A DNA stretch of 64,000 nucleotides, from assembly GCA_016165875.1 (NCBI GenBank), contig JABBOT010000004.1, forward strand, positions 12,773,672-12,837,671, read 5' to 3'. The stretch comes from Acanthopleura granulata (lineage: Eukaryota > Mollusca > Polyplacophora > Chitonida > Chitonidae). The translations under genes were made by a program, and so were the position numbers. This document shows positions 21,472 through 33,787 of the stretch, in pieces (position 1 is the first letter of the stretch; the number at the start of each line of letters is the position of its first letter). The notes beneath the pieces are model-generated. The model was not told the origin of the DNA, made no database searches, and saw only the letters and a program-made list of their open reading frames with translations.

Positions 21472-22740
21472 CTGCATCTGTATATCTTAGCAGTATGACA
21501 CACAAAGGTCTATGACGTTGAAGTCTATATACATGTATATTCAAGTCCTATCATAGTATGATAAAAAATATAGCTGCGTGCATGTTTAAATATATGCAAG
21601 AACCTTATAACATGCGTTTCTCATGTACACAGGCTATTGCCCTACATTGCCGCAATTGTATATTATATGAATAAGTTATAGAAGGGGAAAATAATGATTT
21701 ACATTGACAATTTATGTAGTCTCTGACTGTAATATACTGTATCAAGTAACATCCGGCGTTTGTGAAACAATGCCCTTCCACGTTGCAAAGTTCACATCAC
21801 GACAGAAAAGCGAAGTGAGGACATTCTATCCCAACATGACAGTAACCACCGGGCGATCTGGGCTCACTGCTAGTTATGAAGGGTACTAGATGTTAAGTAG
21901 CCCTTAACTAAGTGCAATTCATGCCTCTGCGACATATGTTGTCATGGTAGTTAAGGGCTTTCTTACAGCTAAGTGCGCCAGGTGAAATTTCCTGAACATG
22001 CACATATCTCGATCCCCACCAGGCTGCACGGTGTTCTCGTAAGGCATATACTTGTATTTGAACAACCGGTCATGACATACAAGTATATGTGTTATAATAT
22101 ATGTACGCGTATTTGCAGGCCTTGGGTAAAAACTGTTTTTAAGAATGTCTTATGCATGTGCGCCAGGGCCGCATATATAACAGTGCATACATTTGCAGCC
22201 TATATCGATCTGTATGTCGGTTGCTTTCCTAAACCCTGTTTATATTCATACTACGGATATACCTTTGGCCTGATTTTGTACTATCGTGCTATATTCCAGC
22301 TGGCTGTCTGGAGGTTATAATCTTACATGTATATATTTAATATCAATTTTCGTTATAGGATTTTATGAAGCCCGCACTACGTAACACAGTTTAGTGCGAT
22401 ATGCATTTTTCACACATTTTTTTGGATGTGCGTGGAATCTGTAAAGACCCCATATGCTTGGATCTCTTACAGGGTCTTTTCTTGCCGCCTCATCATTTCG
22501 ATAAAAATAGCTCTCTTGATTTTATCCCTTTCTTTATGACTTCAAGAAGATTTTATTGTGCTCCATGTTTCCTGTGCTTTTTGAATATCTAGAAGGAGTG
22601 CTTTCAAATCTTTCTCGAGCATTTAACTGAGCCTTCGTTACAATTCCACACGCACGTATAGGAGAGGGTCGTGGGCGAAGGCTTTATGGTTCTTTCCTTT
22701 TAATCGCTACATATATATAGGTCACATAAACCCGCTAAAC

Positions 22741-22910
22741 CCGCTGAGAGATCAAGCCCAGTTCATGGTGGCTTCCTTTTCGGCCCTACATGCATGGGTC
22801 CACCACCACCCTGATGATGGTCGTGGCTCTATCCGGTTTCCGCCCATGATGCTGGCCGCTATTCTATAAGATAAATATTCTTGAGTACGGCGTAAAACAC
22901 CGATCCATCC
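22741..22910 (+). repeat. SINE copy with remnant box B
   Basis: 'gagatcaagcccag' near 22750 is a decayed box B. The body follows ('gatgatggtcgtgg', 'cggtttccgcccatgatgct', 'gagtacggcgtaaaacaccg'). The head is lost. Confidence 0.7.
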
Positions 22911-23129
22911 TCGGGAGATTCCTCTGTTTCTTCTGATCTCGGAGCTTGGTAGTAATGTAGACCTCGTGTGGTCTACACATAAAAGTTCTCTGCATGGAGG
23001 CCATGCACTTCACTTCCACCAATATATCATCTACGCACACGAAAAAGTTCCCTAGTGGTGGCATCATGCAAATTTCTACAGCCTTTCTGTTTGACCTAGC
23101 AATAACTTAATATTTTTTGGATTAAGGTG

Positions 23130-24940
23130 GAGTCGTACAAGGTAATTATTATTATGATTTTCTGCAACCATCCTTTTCCCCCGGGAAGACAGTGTTGAGC
23201 TAGTTTTGAACTTCTCATTCGGTCACATCAGTTATTCCATATAAATTTATAGATGACACAGTTCAACTCTTTGATGAATTTTCCTGGAAAATAAGGGAGT
23301 GACAGAAAACAGAGTACCAACTTAGAAAGAGCTAGAAACTTTATTTCTGTTAATCTCCCAAGCAAAGCTTCTGTTTTTTATTATCCAATTCCTAAGTATC
23401 TAATTCCATAAGTCAATTCTCATATTGTGTTTACCTTAATACTAGGAAAGTGTATACCCACAACTTTATATTCATTCACCCGGTTCATTTTGACATCGCT
23501 GCATAACATACAACTGGATCCTCTATAAGAGAACCAATCCATATAGCTTTTGACTTTCCAAAATAAATATTTATTTTTAGACCTGAGTATTTGTATATTA
23601 TAAGTCTCGAAACGTTTTAAAGATGCCCTTAAAATGGTTTCCGAGCCGTCAAGAGCTAACTGTATGTCGTCTAGATGTTGATTTATTTTGAATTCTTCGG
23701 TGTTAGTAGCAATGTCTTTTATCGGGGTTGTTTTCTGAGCATAACACCAAAATATTTCAATGCAGAGTACAAATAGGTAAAGTGAAAATGTATCACCTTG
23801 TCTGCATCCTCTGGAGATGTTAAAAGAACTCACACAGGCGCCCAGTCTGCACCTTGCATTTGTTTATATCAGAGGATAAAAATTTCAGGAAAAATTTTTT
23901 AACCAAATCATCGAAAAAATCCCACGAAATCGAATTGAAGACAGGAATAGCCTTTTCCTTCGCATGAAACATTATATCCTGTATTATTTTAATATTTTCT
24001 TTTACCGGTATATATCTTCTTGGAATGAATTCCTTTTGGTCTTCGTGAATCAGTTCATTCAAATGTTTTTAATTTAGTTTGCTATGCACGTTGAGACAAC
24101 TTTGTATCCCACATTTATTTATACGTAACAAAGTGATGAGTCTCCATGCAGTTTTCCAACTGGTTTCTGCTTATTGTTTTTGGTAAACATGTGATTTTCT
24201 TCTAGACACCCGTCTGGTTTTTTCCAGAACATTTCATAAAATTCAACTGGAAAACCTTCCAATTTTGAACTTTTATTCATTTTGATCTTCTTTTAACTCG
24301 TGCAGTGATTATTATTTATCTTTCAGTTCCTTTTTGTTTCGGAGTTTGTAAATTCTAGTACCTTAATTTTGCCTTTAACAATTGTATAATTCCTTCGGCT
24401 GAAATTTCATTTGTCTTCGAGTGAAGTCTGTGATCAGAGTTTTTCTTCTTCTTTTTTTTTTTTTTTTGTTCTTTAAGGATTTCTGTAATACTATAGGTTC
24501 ACCCCCACTGCGTTTGTTAGTTTTGACATGAGTTTGTTTGTATAGTTTCGTTTGTCTAAATTAAGAAGAAAAAAATTTCGATGGTTTTACTCCTTCATCT
24601 ACCTACTTTGACGTTGTTCTCAACTGCATACCTTTAATTTTTTTTTCAATCTTACGCTGTCTACACGATATTTGGCTTTCCAAATTTGTTCGAGTTCTTA
24701 TCTGTCATAATCATGATGTTCCAATCCACGTCTCAATTAGATTCTCTACTGAAGGTTTTTTAACTGCCTGAACTATTCCAACCAGTAACATATACGCACT
24801 TTCCCTTTTCAAATGTAGATGAAATTGAATTTTCCATCCCTTAAAAACTAATGGTGTTTCAGTGTATTATATGACACTGTAGTGACTTTCAAGAACAGGG
24901 AGGTGTTTTATGTCTGACCTTCTATAGCCTCGAAATGTGT
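23130..24940 (-). pseudogene. Degenerate L1/Tx1-like LINE (endonuclease end, reverse transcriptase)
   Basis: Read on the - strand from about 24940 downward, the order matches a non-LTR retrotransposon ORF2. It shows a possible endonuclease end, then NLDKRNYTNKLMSKL after a frameshift, EGFPVEFYEMFWK (about 24226-24262), WRLITLL, LIHEDQKEFIPRRY, then RT core FNSISWDFFDDLVKKF, SRGCRQGDTFSLYLFVLCIE and a decayed catalytic box HLDDIQLALDGSE. A post-RT segment follows to about 23130. Stops and frameshifts occur throughout, the YADD-type box reads LDD, and the frame is broken near 23830. The element is dead. Clade assignment is from motif style only. Confidence 0.8.
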
Positions 24941-25920
24941 TAACTGTGATGTGGAAGTGTTAATTATGCATGCGGACCTTGTATCACTTTTCAAAGTGTG
25001 TCAGCTCCTGTCGCATTCTTCATCCATTTTCATGTATCTCACTACACTTTTTCGAAACCTAATATGGTCTCTAAAGCTGTCTGTTAAAAACGGAGAGGCG
25101 ATCGAGGTTCACGTTTCCGTTTCTCTTATCACGGTGTATATATTACGCACCTGCTTCACTTGAGGCTCTTCCATACCCGGGCTCTGAAATCAAGCAATAC
25201 TACACAACAGGCTCACCTTCTAAGACTTCTACAGAGTACTGAACGATGCTCTCAGTTGTGGAATCCCTCCGTTTTTTCTCTTTAGCATACACAGTTGTCG
25301 CCTCCATTGAGGCATTCTTCAGATCACATTCTTCAAAGTTTGCTTCTTGTCCAGCCTCGTCTTTTCAATTCTCTTGAAGTCCCTGTAATTACCCTCTTGA
25401 GCTCCTGTATATATTATACACACCTTCTCATCCTATTCTGCACACGTTCCTTTTGACTTGACTTCAAAGATCGTACATGCTATTTGTATTTTTGATAGAG
25501 TATATTTGGATTTCTCATTCAAGTCTTCTTATAATTCTTATCGTTTCAAGAACACTGAATTTGGTATACATTGGCCATTTACTTCTGTAATGTTGTACAT
25601 GTATATCAATCATTTGCTCTAACAAATAAGCATATAGGCCTATAGCAGTTTTGCAGGCTTGGACAGGGAATTTAATTCCTTGCATGCGTGACCGTTGGCG
25701 TTGCTTAACGTTCGTGAAAGACCACGAGTCATCGTCCAAAAAGATTCCTCAGTGACTTGCCAATTAGTGAATATTGGACGTTGAAACCGACATTCCTATA
25801 CCAGCAGTCAACCAAAATGGGTGTCCCCGGTTAATAATGGCAAGATCAGTTTCCAAAAACGACAACTAACACAAACTACCAAGGAACTAAGACAGTGTAT
25901 AGACCATGAAAACAAAAATA

Positions 25921-26095
25921 TTTGATTGGTGTTTAACGTCGTATTCAAGAATTTTCCACTTATACGACGCCGACCAGTACAACGGTGTGAGAAAACCTGA
26001 CAGAGCCCAGAGGAAACCCATGACTATCCACAGGTTGCTGACTTTGCAACGTAGACAGCCAGCATGAACTTACAGCGACCGCAATAGTCAGAGTT
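25921..26095 (-). repeat. SINE copy, diverged
   Basis: On the + strand it begins 'gattggtgtttaacgtcgta', 'tccacttatacgacgccgac', then 'ggaaacccatgactatccac' and 'aggttgctgac', the reverse-complement order of the family body. The tRNA-like head is unrecognisable. Confidence 0.7.
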
Positions 26096-26599
26096 ATCAA
26101 AAAATTTATACCTCAGTTTTAAGCGAGGACGCGATGAATGCTCCATAGTCGCATGAACAGACTCAGTATCCAAACTGGGTACCATTTTAGTATACATGGT
26201 GTCATTAATTAACACTTTTGCAGACGACTAGTATGGAACGTACCGGAATTGTATAACGTATGACCATTACCTCATCAAACCAGACATCTGGGCCTTTCTG
26301 CCCCAAAAAGTACACCCACCCCCCCCAAAGCCCCCCCCCCCCCTCCAAAAATAATATATAAATCTATATATATGTAAATATATACTCTAGGGAGCGTGCA
26401 AGCTCCTACATATAAAACCCGAACTGAGTAAACTTGACAAAAGATCGGATTTCACCATTTATTTGTGCCTGTATATTTATCACCTATCACACTTGCATAC
26501 ACGTGGCTCTGTATTGTTTATAAAAGCCTTTTCAGTGTTACCATCTTTAAGTTGCACTGGATATCATGCAATGTCTTCATTTCATGCAATCATTAACTG

Positions 26600-26790
26600 A
26601 ATACTTGTCACAACCACTAATGAAATAAAGTAATCCTACTGAAGTAGTTATTTCAATAGAGGTTGCAGTCGCAACTCCTATGAAAACAATATTTCAATAG
26701 GAGTTGCGACTGCAACTTATTGAAATAATTACTTCAGTAGAGGTTGTGACTGCAACTCCAAATGAAGTAAGGAAAATTTATTTCAATAAA
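26600..26790. repeat. Large palindrome built from a TTTCAATAGGnGTTGC unit
   Basis: The left arm 26637-26685 and right arm 26692-26739 are near-perfect reverse complements of about 48 bases around a six-base centre. The outer halves read ACTGAAGTAGTTATTTCAAT and the inner parts GTTGCAGTCGCAACTCCTAT. Partial units continue on both sides ('cacaaccactaatgaaataa' before, 'gaggttgtgactgcaactcc' after). Related units occur at 27925-28145. Confidence 0.85.
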
Positions 26791-27924
26791 ACACTTTTGA
26801 GTGTATTCTACTCTCCTTATGAAAGATTTCTCTCCCATTTTGCATTATAGTTTCGCAGGCCTTATATCTCCAAATTATAAAACACCGCGTTATAAATATC
26901 AAAAACCCTTTTACTTTCTACAATTTTTTCTCACGTAGGGGTACCTTTCTGATTAATTATTTTCATTATTATTTATAATTTATTCTTAAAGACCGAAGTC
27001 ACTCTTTTCCTAACATATTTTGCGTGACATCAGGTGACGTTTAGCACTAAAATAAAATATAATATATATCCAGTCGGCTACATGTATAAGAATATGTAAA
27101 CCTGACATCAGTAACTACATTTTGCGACAAACAACGATGGTTGGATGGATGAATGGATAAGTGGACAGATGGGTATTATTCCTGAATTTGCCATCATTTA
27201 GCTAAAATAATGATATAAGTAAAGCATTAAACACTAGTCAGTGAATGAATCGCACTCTGACTTTCAGTCAGAAAGATTGTCTGATTGTTCACGCAATGTT
27301 GGTGGAAGGCAATTAACTTTTAGCAAAAAAGATATCATCGTAAGCTACGAAATCAGACCCAAGATATCTTTTATAATAAAGTCCCAGGAACTTCAGAGCA
27401 GTCAACCCCCATCCACCCCCCCCACCCCCCCACCCCACATTACCTTGTCTGTTGAAAGTCATTCATGCATCTTAACCATATTGGTTTTCTAAGTTTAATG
27501 ATTTTCAGCGAACACACATCTTTCTAGTTCTGCCAGCGTTTACAACAAAATAAGTACAGTTTTGACCTCGTAACGTTTTAATCCAGTGTTAACAATATAA
27601 CAGAACGATCTCAACATGTATGGCTTTTATGTAAGACGATTTTTCTATAAAGATCATCAGAGCAATGGTAATATATAAACACAGATGACATCTGGTCGTA
27701 ATAATTTTGCCTGAACAGCAGAACTAGCATGGATTTTATTAGGAAATAACTGTTCTTTCTATGATTCTAAGCTTTGTATTTCGAATAGCATAATAATATT
27801 TGATAATATCAAACATATCCTAAGCAGTGGTCATTCTCTCTTCCTAAGAAGTATATTCATATTAATACTAGCAATATTACAATTATACATGGTATTTACA
27901 ACATGAGATTCAAACGAACATAAC

Positions 27925-28145
27925 GGTCGACTTATTTCAATAAGGACCATCAATGTCAAAAAAAAAAAAAACCTATTGAAACAATATTGTTTCAGTAGGG
28001 ATTGCAGTAGAAACACCTATTGCAATAATTATTTCAATAGGGGTTGCAATTACAATCTTTTCTGACATATTAATTTTAATTATATTACTCGCAACCTGTA
28101 ATGAAATAATTATTTGAACAGGTATAATTTATTTCAATGACGGTT
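27925..28145. repeat. Second cluster of the TTTCAATAGGGGTTGC palindromic unit
   Basis: Units include 'cctattgaaacaatattgtt', 'tcagtagggattgcag', 'cacctattgcaataattatt' and 'tcaataggggttgcaa', alternating in orientation like those near 26.7 kb. They are interrupted by a 15-base poly-A run. Confidence 0.7.
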
Positions 28146-30804
28146 GGGGCAATGCTTCAGCCTTGCCGATCCCGCTATCCTAGCCACGTCACATCCTCCT
28201 AGTCTTTCAGTTTTGTTACCGCACCGCCCATATTTCAACGAAGCCTTGTTCCTTGGAATCCTAAAAGCGACAGACTGTTGTGATAACTGTAAGAAATATA
28301 TAGCTTCTTAAGTTAAGCGCCCCTTTGAATACTCTAATCTGGGCTAAATTCGAAAAAATCTTGACATATAGTGACTTGTAATTTGGCCTTTGTTGTATGG
28401 CTGCGATTAGGAACACATTCATCAATGGATATGAAACAATGCTTGCATTTGACCCTGACCTGCATGGTTACGCATAAGCGTTTATGTACTACTTCATGCT
28501 ACTTGGTATTCCACAGATGTTTCAGGCAAAGTACATAGCAGTATATATACGCCTTCATAAAGAGTACTTTGCATGATAACACCAGTGATCAAATGAACAG
28601 TTAGAGGAAAATGCAACATTAGACCAAAGGTATGTATTTCATCGACAAAGCATCGAAATAAACTCACATCAACAGAAATTGATCATATCGGTTTTCAGGC
28701 TTTATTTTATTTATATTCTGACATACAGAAAATCACCTATATAATTTCATGAAACTGATCATGAACTATTGCTGTCCGAAGTGTAAAACATCAGAGGGAT
28801 ATCAACGAGTAAAAAAAAAAAAACACGTCAAGGAACATGTGATATAGGCTACTAAACTTTCATAAAAATTATGGGTGATTTGCAGTATAAGCTATATAAG
28901 ACGAAGCCACACACAATTCCATCTGTACATTTAGCCCCTTCGTACATGTTTAACCCAAGAATTGTAACTTGTTATTTTCAGCCGGTTAATATTGATTTAG
29001 AAAACTGAAACCCGGTCAGCTCTGTCCTTGTACGTTTTAACTGGACTATCTCGTTAAACTCTTTATCTCTGTATGAACCTATATACCAAATTTGTAATCT
29101 GTGGCGGAAACCCTGCGGTTTATATCGTGTCCAAGTCATTGAAATTGGCCCGTACGAAGGAAACCTAGAAATTTGGTGGACCCAATTTCAGTTGAAATAT
29201 AGTAATTACCTTATTACCCCAACCCAGAATTAAACTGAATGACTGCTATTGTCTTCACACGATTTCTAGTCAGTTCCACGGGAAACAGGAAGTTTTGTCG
29301 ACAGAACCTTATGGTTTAGTTAGGCCCATTACATTTAGAGTGCAAGAGTTTTGGAGCTACCTGGTGCTAAGGTTAACTATAGGACCTTAGTTCGCCGCTG
29401 CAGAGGAAAATCATTTTCATTGAAACAGCTCCAGTTTGAATAGCAACCGATATAGTTCACCTCAGTATGAACCTATATACATATCAAATATTAAATCATT
29501 ATCTGAAGCCATTCTAGAACTCAATTCAATTCGACTCACGCAGCATGAATATGCATACCAAATATTAAATCTATATGTCTATAACGCTTTAAACTCTACT
29601 GCGGTCTCGTCATGGAAACTTGTTATTTCCAGTCGATATAGCTATACATGGCAACCCGAAATTTTAGTTTACCTGAATACGAAACCTGCCGCATACAAAA
29701 TGTGATATGTTCAGCTAATAGGGGGTTGAATCATATTGGGATCACGTCCAATCCATACTCCTGATAGACGCGCAAATGAATACATGCATACATTAGTAGC
29801 TCCGTTAGAAAGGGATTACTACATGATAATGTATAGTAATGTAAGACGATTAGGTGAAAATAGGTCTTAATAGAATATTACAGAAATGCTTGGTTGATTT
29901 AAATAGAACATGTTCCATCTGGTTTCTGCACCGTGTAATACGTACCGGTAATATGTTTAATGTGGTGTTATATATACGGATTTAAGTTAAATGTTTTGTA
30001 TTATTTCAGTCAGTCGTTTACAAGCAACACATGAACGCGTGAACAATTTGCTGAATTCCTCTACAGCGAATGGCACGCTTGAAGGAAAAAGTTCCAAATT
30101 TCTGCTGTTTATACTTATTAATGGTATAAACTAGAAGAAACTTGCAAATTTAACATAAATGTACGGCTACATTTTTTTTAAATGCCGTAACATCTCAATG
30201 CAAATTTCCATATTCTTAGCTATATATATAGTGTAAAATTTTGCAATCTGTTTAGACACGATGTCTTGCTTGGTTGAGAAGTGTAGAACACAAACCTATA
30301 TCACTGTAATATCTGCATGCAAGCAGGTTGAAATTTCGACGATGTCTATATACATCATATTCATTCCACATGCGGGTGAATACACTTGAGCTTTTGTCTT
30401 ATGCACTCTTTTATATGCCCAAGCGGATTGCACACAGCAATAGAGAAACGTAAACAGCATATTCCATCCATACTTGCAAAAGTATTGTATACATGTACAT
30501 ACAAATTCATTATATATAGCAGACATACACGTGTGGGTGTCATTGCCTAATAACATGTATGGTCATGTACGTATTCCGTGTGTAAAGACTCACCCAGACG
30601 GTGTTATGACCGATCTGATAATATGATATTGTATATACTTGTATGTACTAATATGAATGTGTGTATATATACTTTGGCCCAGATCACACCTAGACCTGTG
30701 ACCTACAATAGGTGCTATGCGTTGGTGTATATTGTATTTAAAATGGCTAAGAAATATGTTTCTTTTGCACAGACTGAAAATAGGGAATGCGCGGACTTGT
30801 GACA

Positions 30805-31810
30805 GCATTTCTGCGACATTCACTGGGTTCAGATTATTTAACTCATTGAGCTGTTGAGCTGTTGAGCTGTTGGATCAACAGATCTGCTACATTCCCTGGA
30901 TTGAGAGCTATTATTCTTCTTTTCAGCTATTGCGTTGCTAGATTTGTGGCATGTCCTGTATATGAGTCCAGATTGATTGCTACTGTTTTAGCTACTGCAT
31001 GGGTGGAATGGTCTGTAACATCGCTTATTTGGATTCAGACTTTATTCTTGCTTCCAGCAGTGGGCTGAAATCTCTGCACCATTCCCTGAATGGGTTCAGA
31101 TTGCATGATTGTTCTTGTTTTCGGCAGTTGGGTTGAAAGATTCTGCCATATTCTCTGCTTGGATTCATATTGATTATTCTTGCTTTCTGTTGTTGGACTG
31201 AAAGATTTTGCCATATTCTCTGCTTGGATTCAGATTGATTATTCTTGTTTTCAGTCGTTATGCCGAAAGATTCTGCCATATTCCCTGTTTGGATTCAGAG
31301 TGATTATTCTTGTTTTCAGCAGTAGGGCTAAAAGATTCGGCCACATTTCCTGCTTGGATTTGGATTGATTATTCCTGTTTTCAACCGATGGGTTGAAAGA
31401 CTCAATCTGGATTCAGACGGATTATTCTCGCTTCCAACAGTGGGAGAAAATGTCTGCAGCTCTCCCTAAATGGATTCAGATTGTTTATTCTTGTTTTCAG
31501 CAGTTAGGTTGAATGACTTGCTACATCATTTCCTGTTTGGGGTCAGACTGATTATTCTTGTTTTCAGCAGCTGCGAAGAAATGTCTGAAGCATTCCCTGT
31601 GTAGTTTTTGTTGGTTTTCCACTGTTTGGTTGGAAAATCTGTCACATTCCCTGCATGCACACACACTGAACTCAGATCGATTATGTTTGCCGGCTTTCAC
31701 TTGTTGTTTAAACAGATGTGTAACATCCTGAGGGATCCAATTAATTATTCTTATACTTTTTCACCATTTGGGTTGTACAAGATCTGTGGCATTCTCCTGA
31801 GTTTGTAATG
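30805..31810. repeat. Diverged minisatellite with a 65-bp period
   Basis: The clearest units begin ATTATTCTTGTTTTCAG at about 31173, 31238, 31303 and 31368, each 65 bases apart. Each has the order 'attattcttgttttcag', 'gctgaaagattctgcc', 'atattccctg', 'ttggattcagattg'. Spacing loosens on either side (31420, 31485, 31551), and older copies extend to about 30805 and 31810. A small 9-bp tandem, GAGCTGTTG, sits at about 30848-30872. Confidence 0.85.
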
Positions 31811-32878
31811 GATTAGCTAAACATCGAAATTACCTGTGCTTATACAGCATTCTCCACATGCGCTCAAAACAATTTTGGACATTCCTTCGGGAACAGTTGC
31901 TCACCTGTGACATTCTCCACATTCAGATCGACTGAATGTGCTCCAGAGCATGTATGGAAATATGAGAAATATGTATCATACTGGACAATCTGAAATTGCA
32001 TACAATTTCAAAGAAGATCCTTATCTCACACGGACATTTCATGACCTTTAAATACAGACAACACAGATTATCTTGTTCTTATATTGTTTGAAGACGTTTA
32101 AAGTATTGACTCATTTGATCATCTTTTGATTTTAGATAATTTTTTAAAAAGTATAAGCAACCACGGTTTATTCTTCACAATGAGTATGCTTAGCTATGTC
32201 ATAAAGTCAAATGCTAATGGAACAATCTCTCACAGACAACGTCAAACATATTATCTACATGCACACGAAAGATTAAATAATTTCCTAGGGCAACATGTTC
32301 ATAGTAGGCACCCTGCACACGTGGATTAAACAATGAATAGTATTTCTTTATCACTCTTTATTCCACTAGTAGTGAACTTAATTTTGACGTGGGGCCTGTT
32401 ATTGCTGATACGTTTCGTATTGTAAATTGTGCCAAAGTCTCATTAAACAAGAAAAGCGTTTAAGTAACAGTTAAGATGTGTAATTATGTGTTCAGATGAA
32501 GTCTCAGTGCAATCCTCTGTAAAAAAAAATGACAGACCTATAACCCACAAGCATGTACATCGGCGGTTGTTAATTAGTTAGTGCTTTCATCACCTCGTCC
32601 CTCCATTGTGTCACATCCATATTTTATTTAAATGTACACATACTACATTTAGGCCTAGCTTACATTTCAAAATTTGACCATTTAATGTTAGTTTTGTTCA
32701 GACCAAACTAGACCTGCCACTTGCTTAACGTTACACTTCCCCGCGACAATGTGCGAAATCGAGCACACACCGTCGGCAGAGGCCATGCGGATCTGTTTAA
32801 TTATGCCACCATGCAGACTGAACATGTTTGACAACTTGTATTTCACAGCTACAATCCTAATAATTTATCGACAAATGT
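31811..32878. other. AT-rich intergenic DNA
   Basis: Nothing beyond short chance frames is seen between the minisatellite and the MITE upstream of DYRK2. Confidence 0.4.
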
Positions 32879-33254
32879 CAATACGGGTTTTCGAGTGTGA
32901 ACGCTTTTGTCGCTAAAGGTAAAAAAGAGTGCTAATGTATCCTGTGACTTGTCAAAAATGTTAGGCAACGTTTGTGGACTTCACTTTATACTGGTCACTC
33001 ATCTCATTGTGTACAGGAGGTACAAATGACGTTTCTTTTCTTAAGCAACGTCTTAAGTTCACAAACTTTCAGCTCCTCAATTTTCACCGTAGTTCGCCCA
33101 AGTCAAAATAACTTTTTGTGACACTTTTTAGACATTCATGTTACAGCAAAAGCAATCAGAAATATTTGGCTAACATTGTTGTCCAGTCGTGTTGTACAGT
33201 AGCACTTTACTACCTTTAGCGATAAAAGAGTTAGGACTCGAAACCTCCCTATTG
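32879..33254. mobile_element. MITE with ~43-bp TIRs, upstream of DYRK2
   Basis: The left end 'caatacgggttttcgagtgt', then 'ttttgtcgctaaaggta', mirrors the right end 33211-33254 'tacctttagcgataaaag', 'ggactcgaaacctccctatt', 'g'. It is about 376 bp, similar in length and ends to the element at 4338-4702, and shares interior sequence with 15081-15240. No coding capacity. Confidence 0.75.
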
Positions 33255-33717
33255 AAACACGTCATGTAAACCCTCAACGGTTGCATTTATTTTCGTTCAT
33301 TATATATGCTGCATGTAACAGTAGAATTTATTACAGTTATACATGAAGTCTATAATAGTACGTATACACGACATCTACTACACACGGGTATTGTCTTAAT
33401 CCGTAGACCTGTGTTTAAAGTATATAAGTGATTTAAATTCACGACGCAGGCCTAATTAAATTTGGTAATTCCTACAACATACGCGGTCTTCAAGAACCGG
33501 GGTGTTAAAAATGTCCTCATCTCTATGCTTTCACTAGGCATTGTACTGTATCAAATATTTGTATATATTTTCATTCGAAAAACAATTATTCAATCTACAA
33601 TAGTATACCCTTTTTCCTCGGTTCTTTTCGTGATAGCTTTCTTGTCTAACGATGGAAAACACATGCTGGTAGGGTTCATTCATAAATCCTTCGTTGTGCA
33701 CGTGTGTTTATGACAAG

Positions 33718-33787
33718 TCACGTGATACACAGTTTCCAGCTGACGTCACTTCTGTGACGTTGCCCAGACTGAGAAATGCCTGGCAAC
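33718..33787 (+). promoter_or_regulatory. DYRK2: Probable DYRK2 promoter: E-box and CRE block
   Basis: Within 43 bases lie the palindromic E-box TCACGTGA (33718-33725), the palindromic CRE TGACGTCA (33741-33748) and a CRE half-site TGACGT (33755-33760). They are followed by GTTGCC (33759-33764) and its reverse complement GGCAAC (33781-33786). Position 230-270 bases before the start codon fits a TATA-less core promoter bound by bHLH-ZIP and CREB/ATF factors. Motifs are seen; their use is inference. Confidence 0.45.

Larger units (their letters stand above)
17190..23100. other. Intergenic region with transposon remnants, no supported gene
   Basis: No exon of a known family is seen. Open frames such as 18132-18569 (145 codons) have no domain signature. 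The identifiable contents are two MITE copies (about 18926-19090 and 20397-20795), SINE copies (21050-21165, 21228-21471, 22741-22910), and a poly-G run near 19100. Confidence 0.5.
24950..30790. other. Intergenic region, repeats only
   Basis: No supported gene. It contains a SINE copy (25921-26095), poly-C runs near 26320-26343, palindromic repeats (26600-26790 and 27925-28145), a SINE-tail fragment near 27205-27240, and AT-rich DNA. Open frames such as 27241-27492 (with a proline run encoded by a C-rich microsatellite) look fortuitous. Confidence 0.5.

Noticed and set aside
30805..31810. CRISPR-like array or coding repeat
   Set aside because: The 65-bp period is not a multiple of three, units diverge along their whole length, and there are no spacers.
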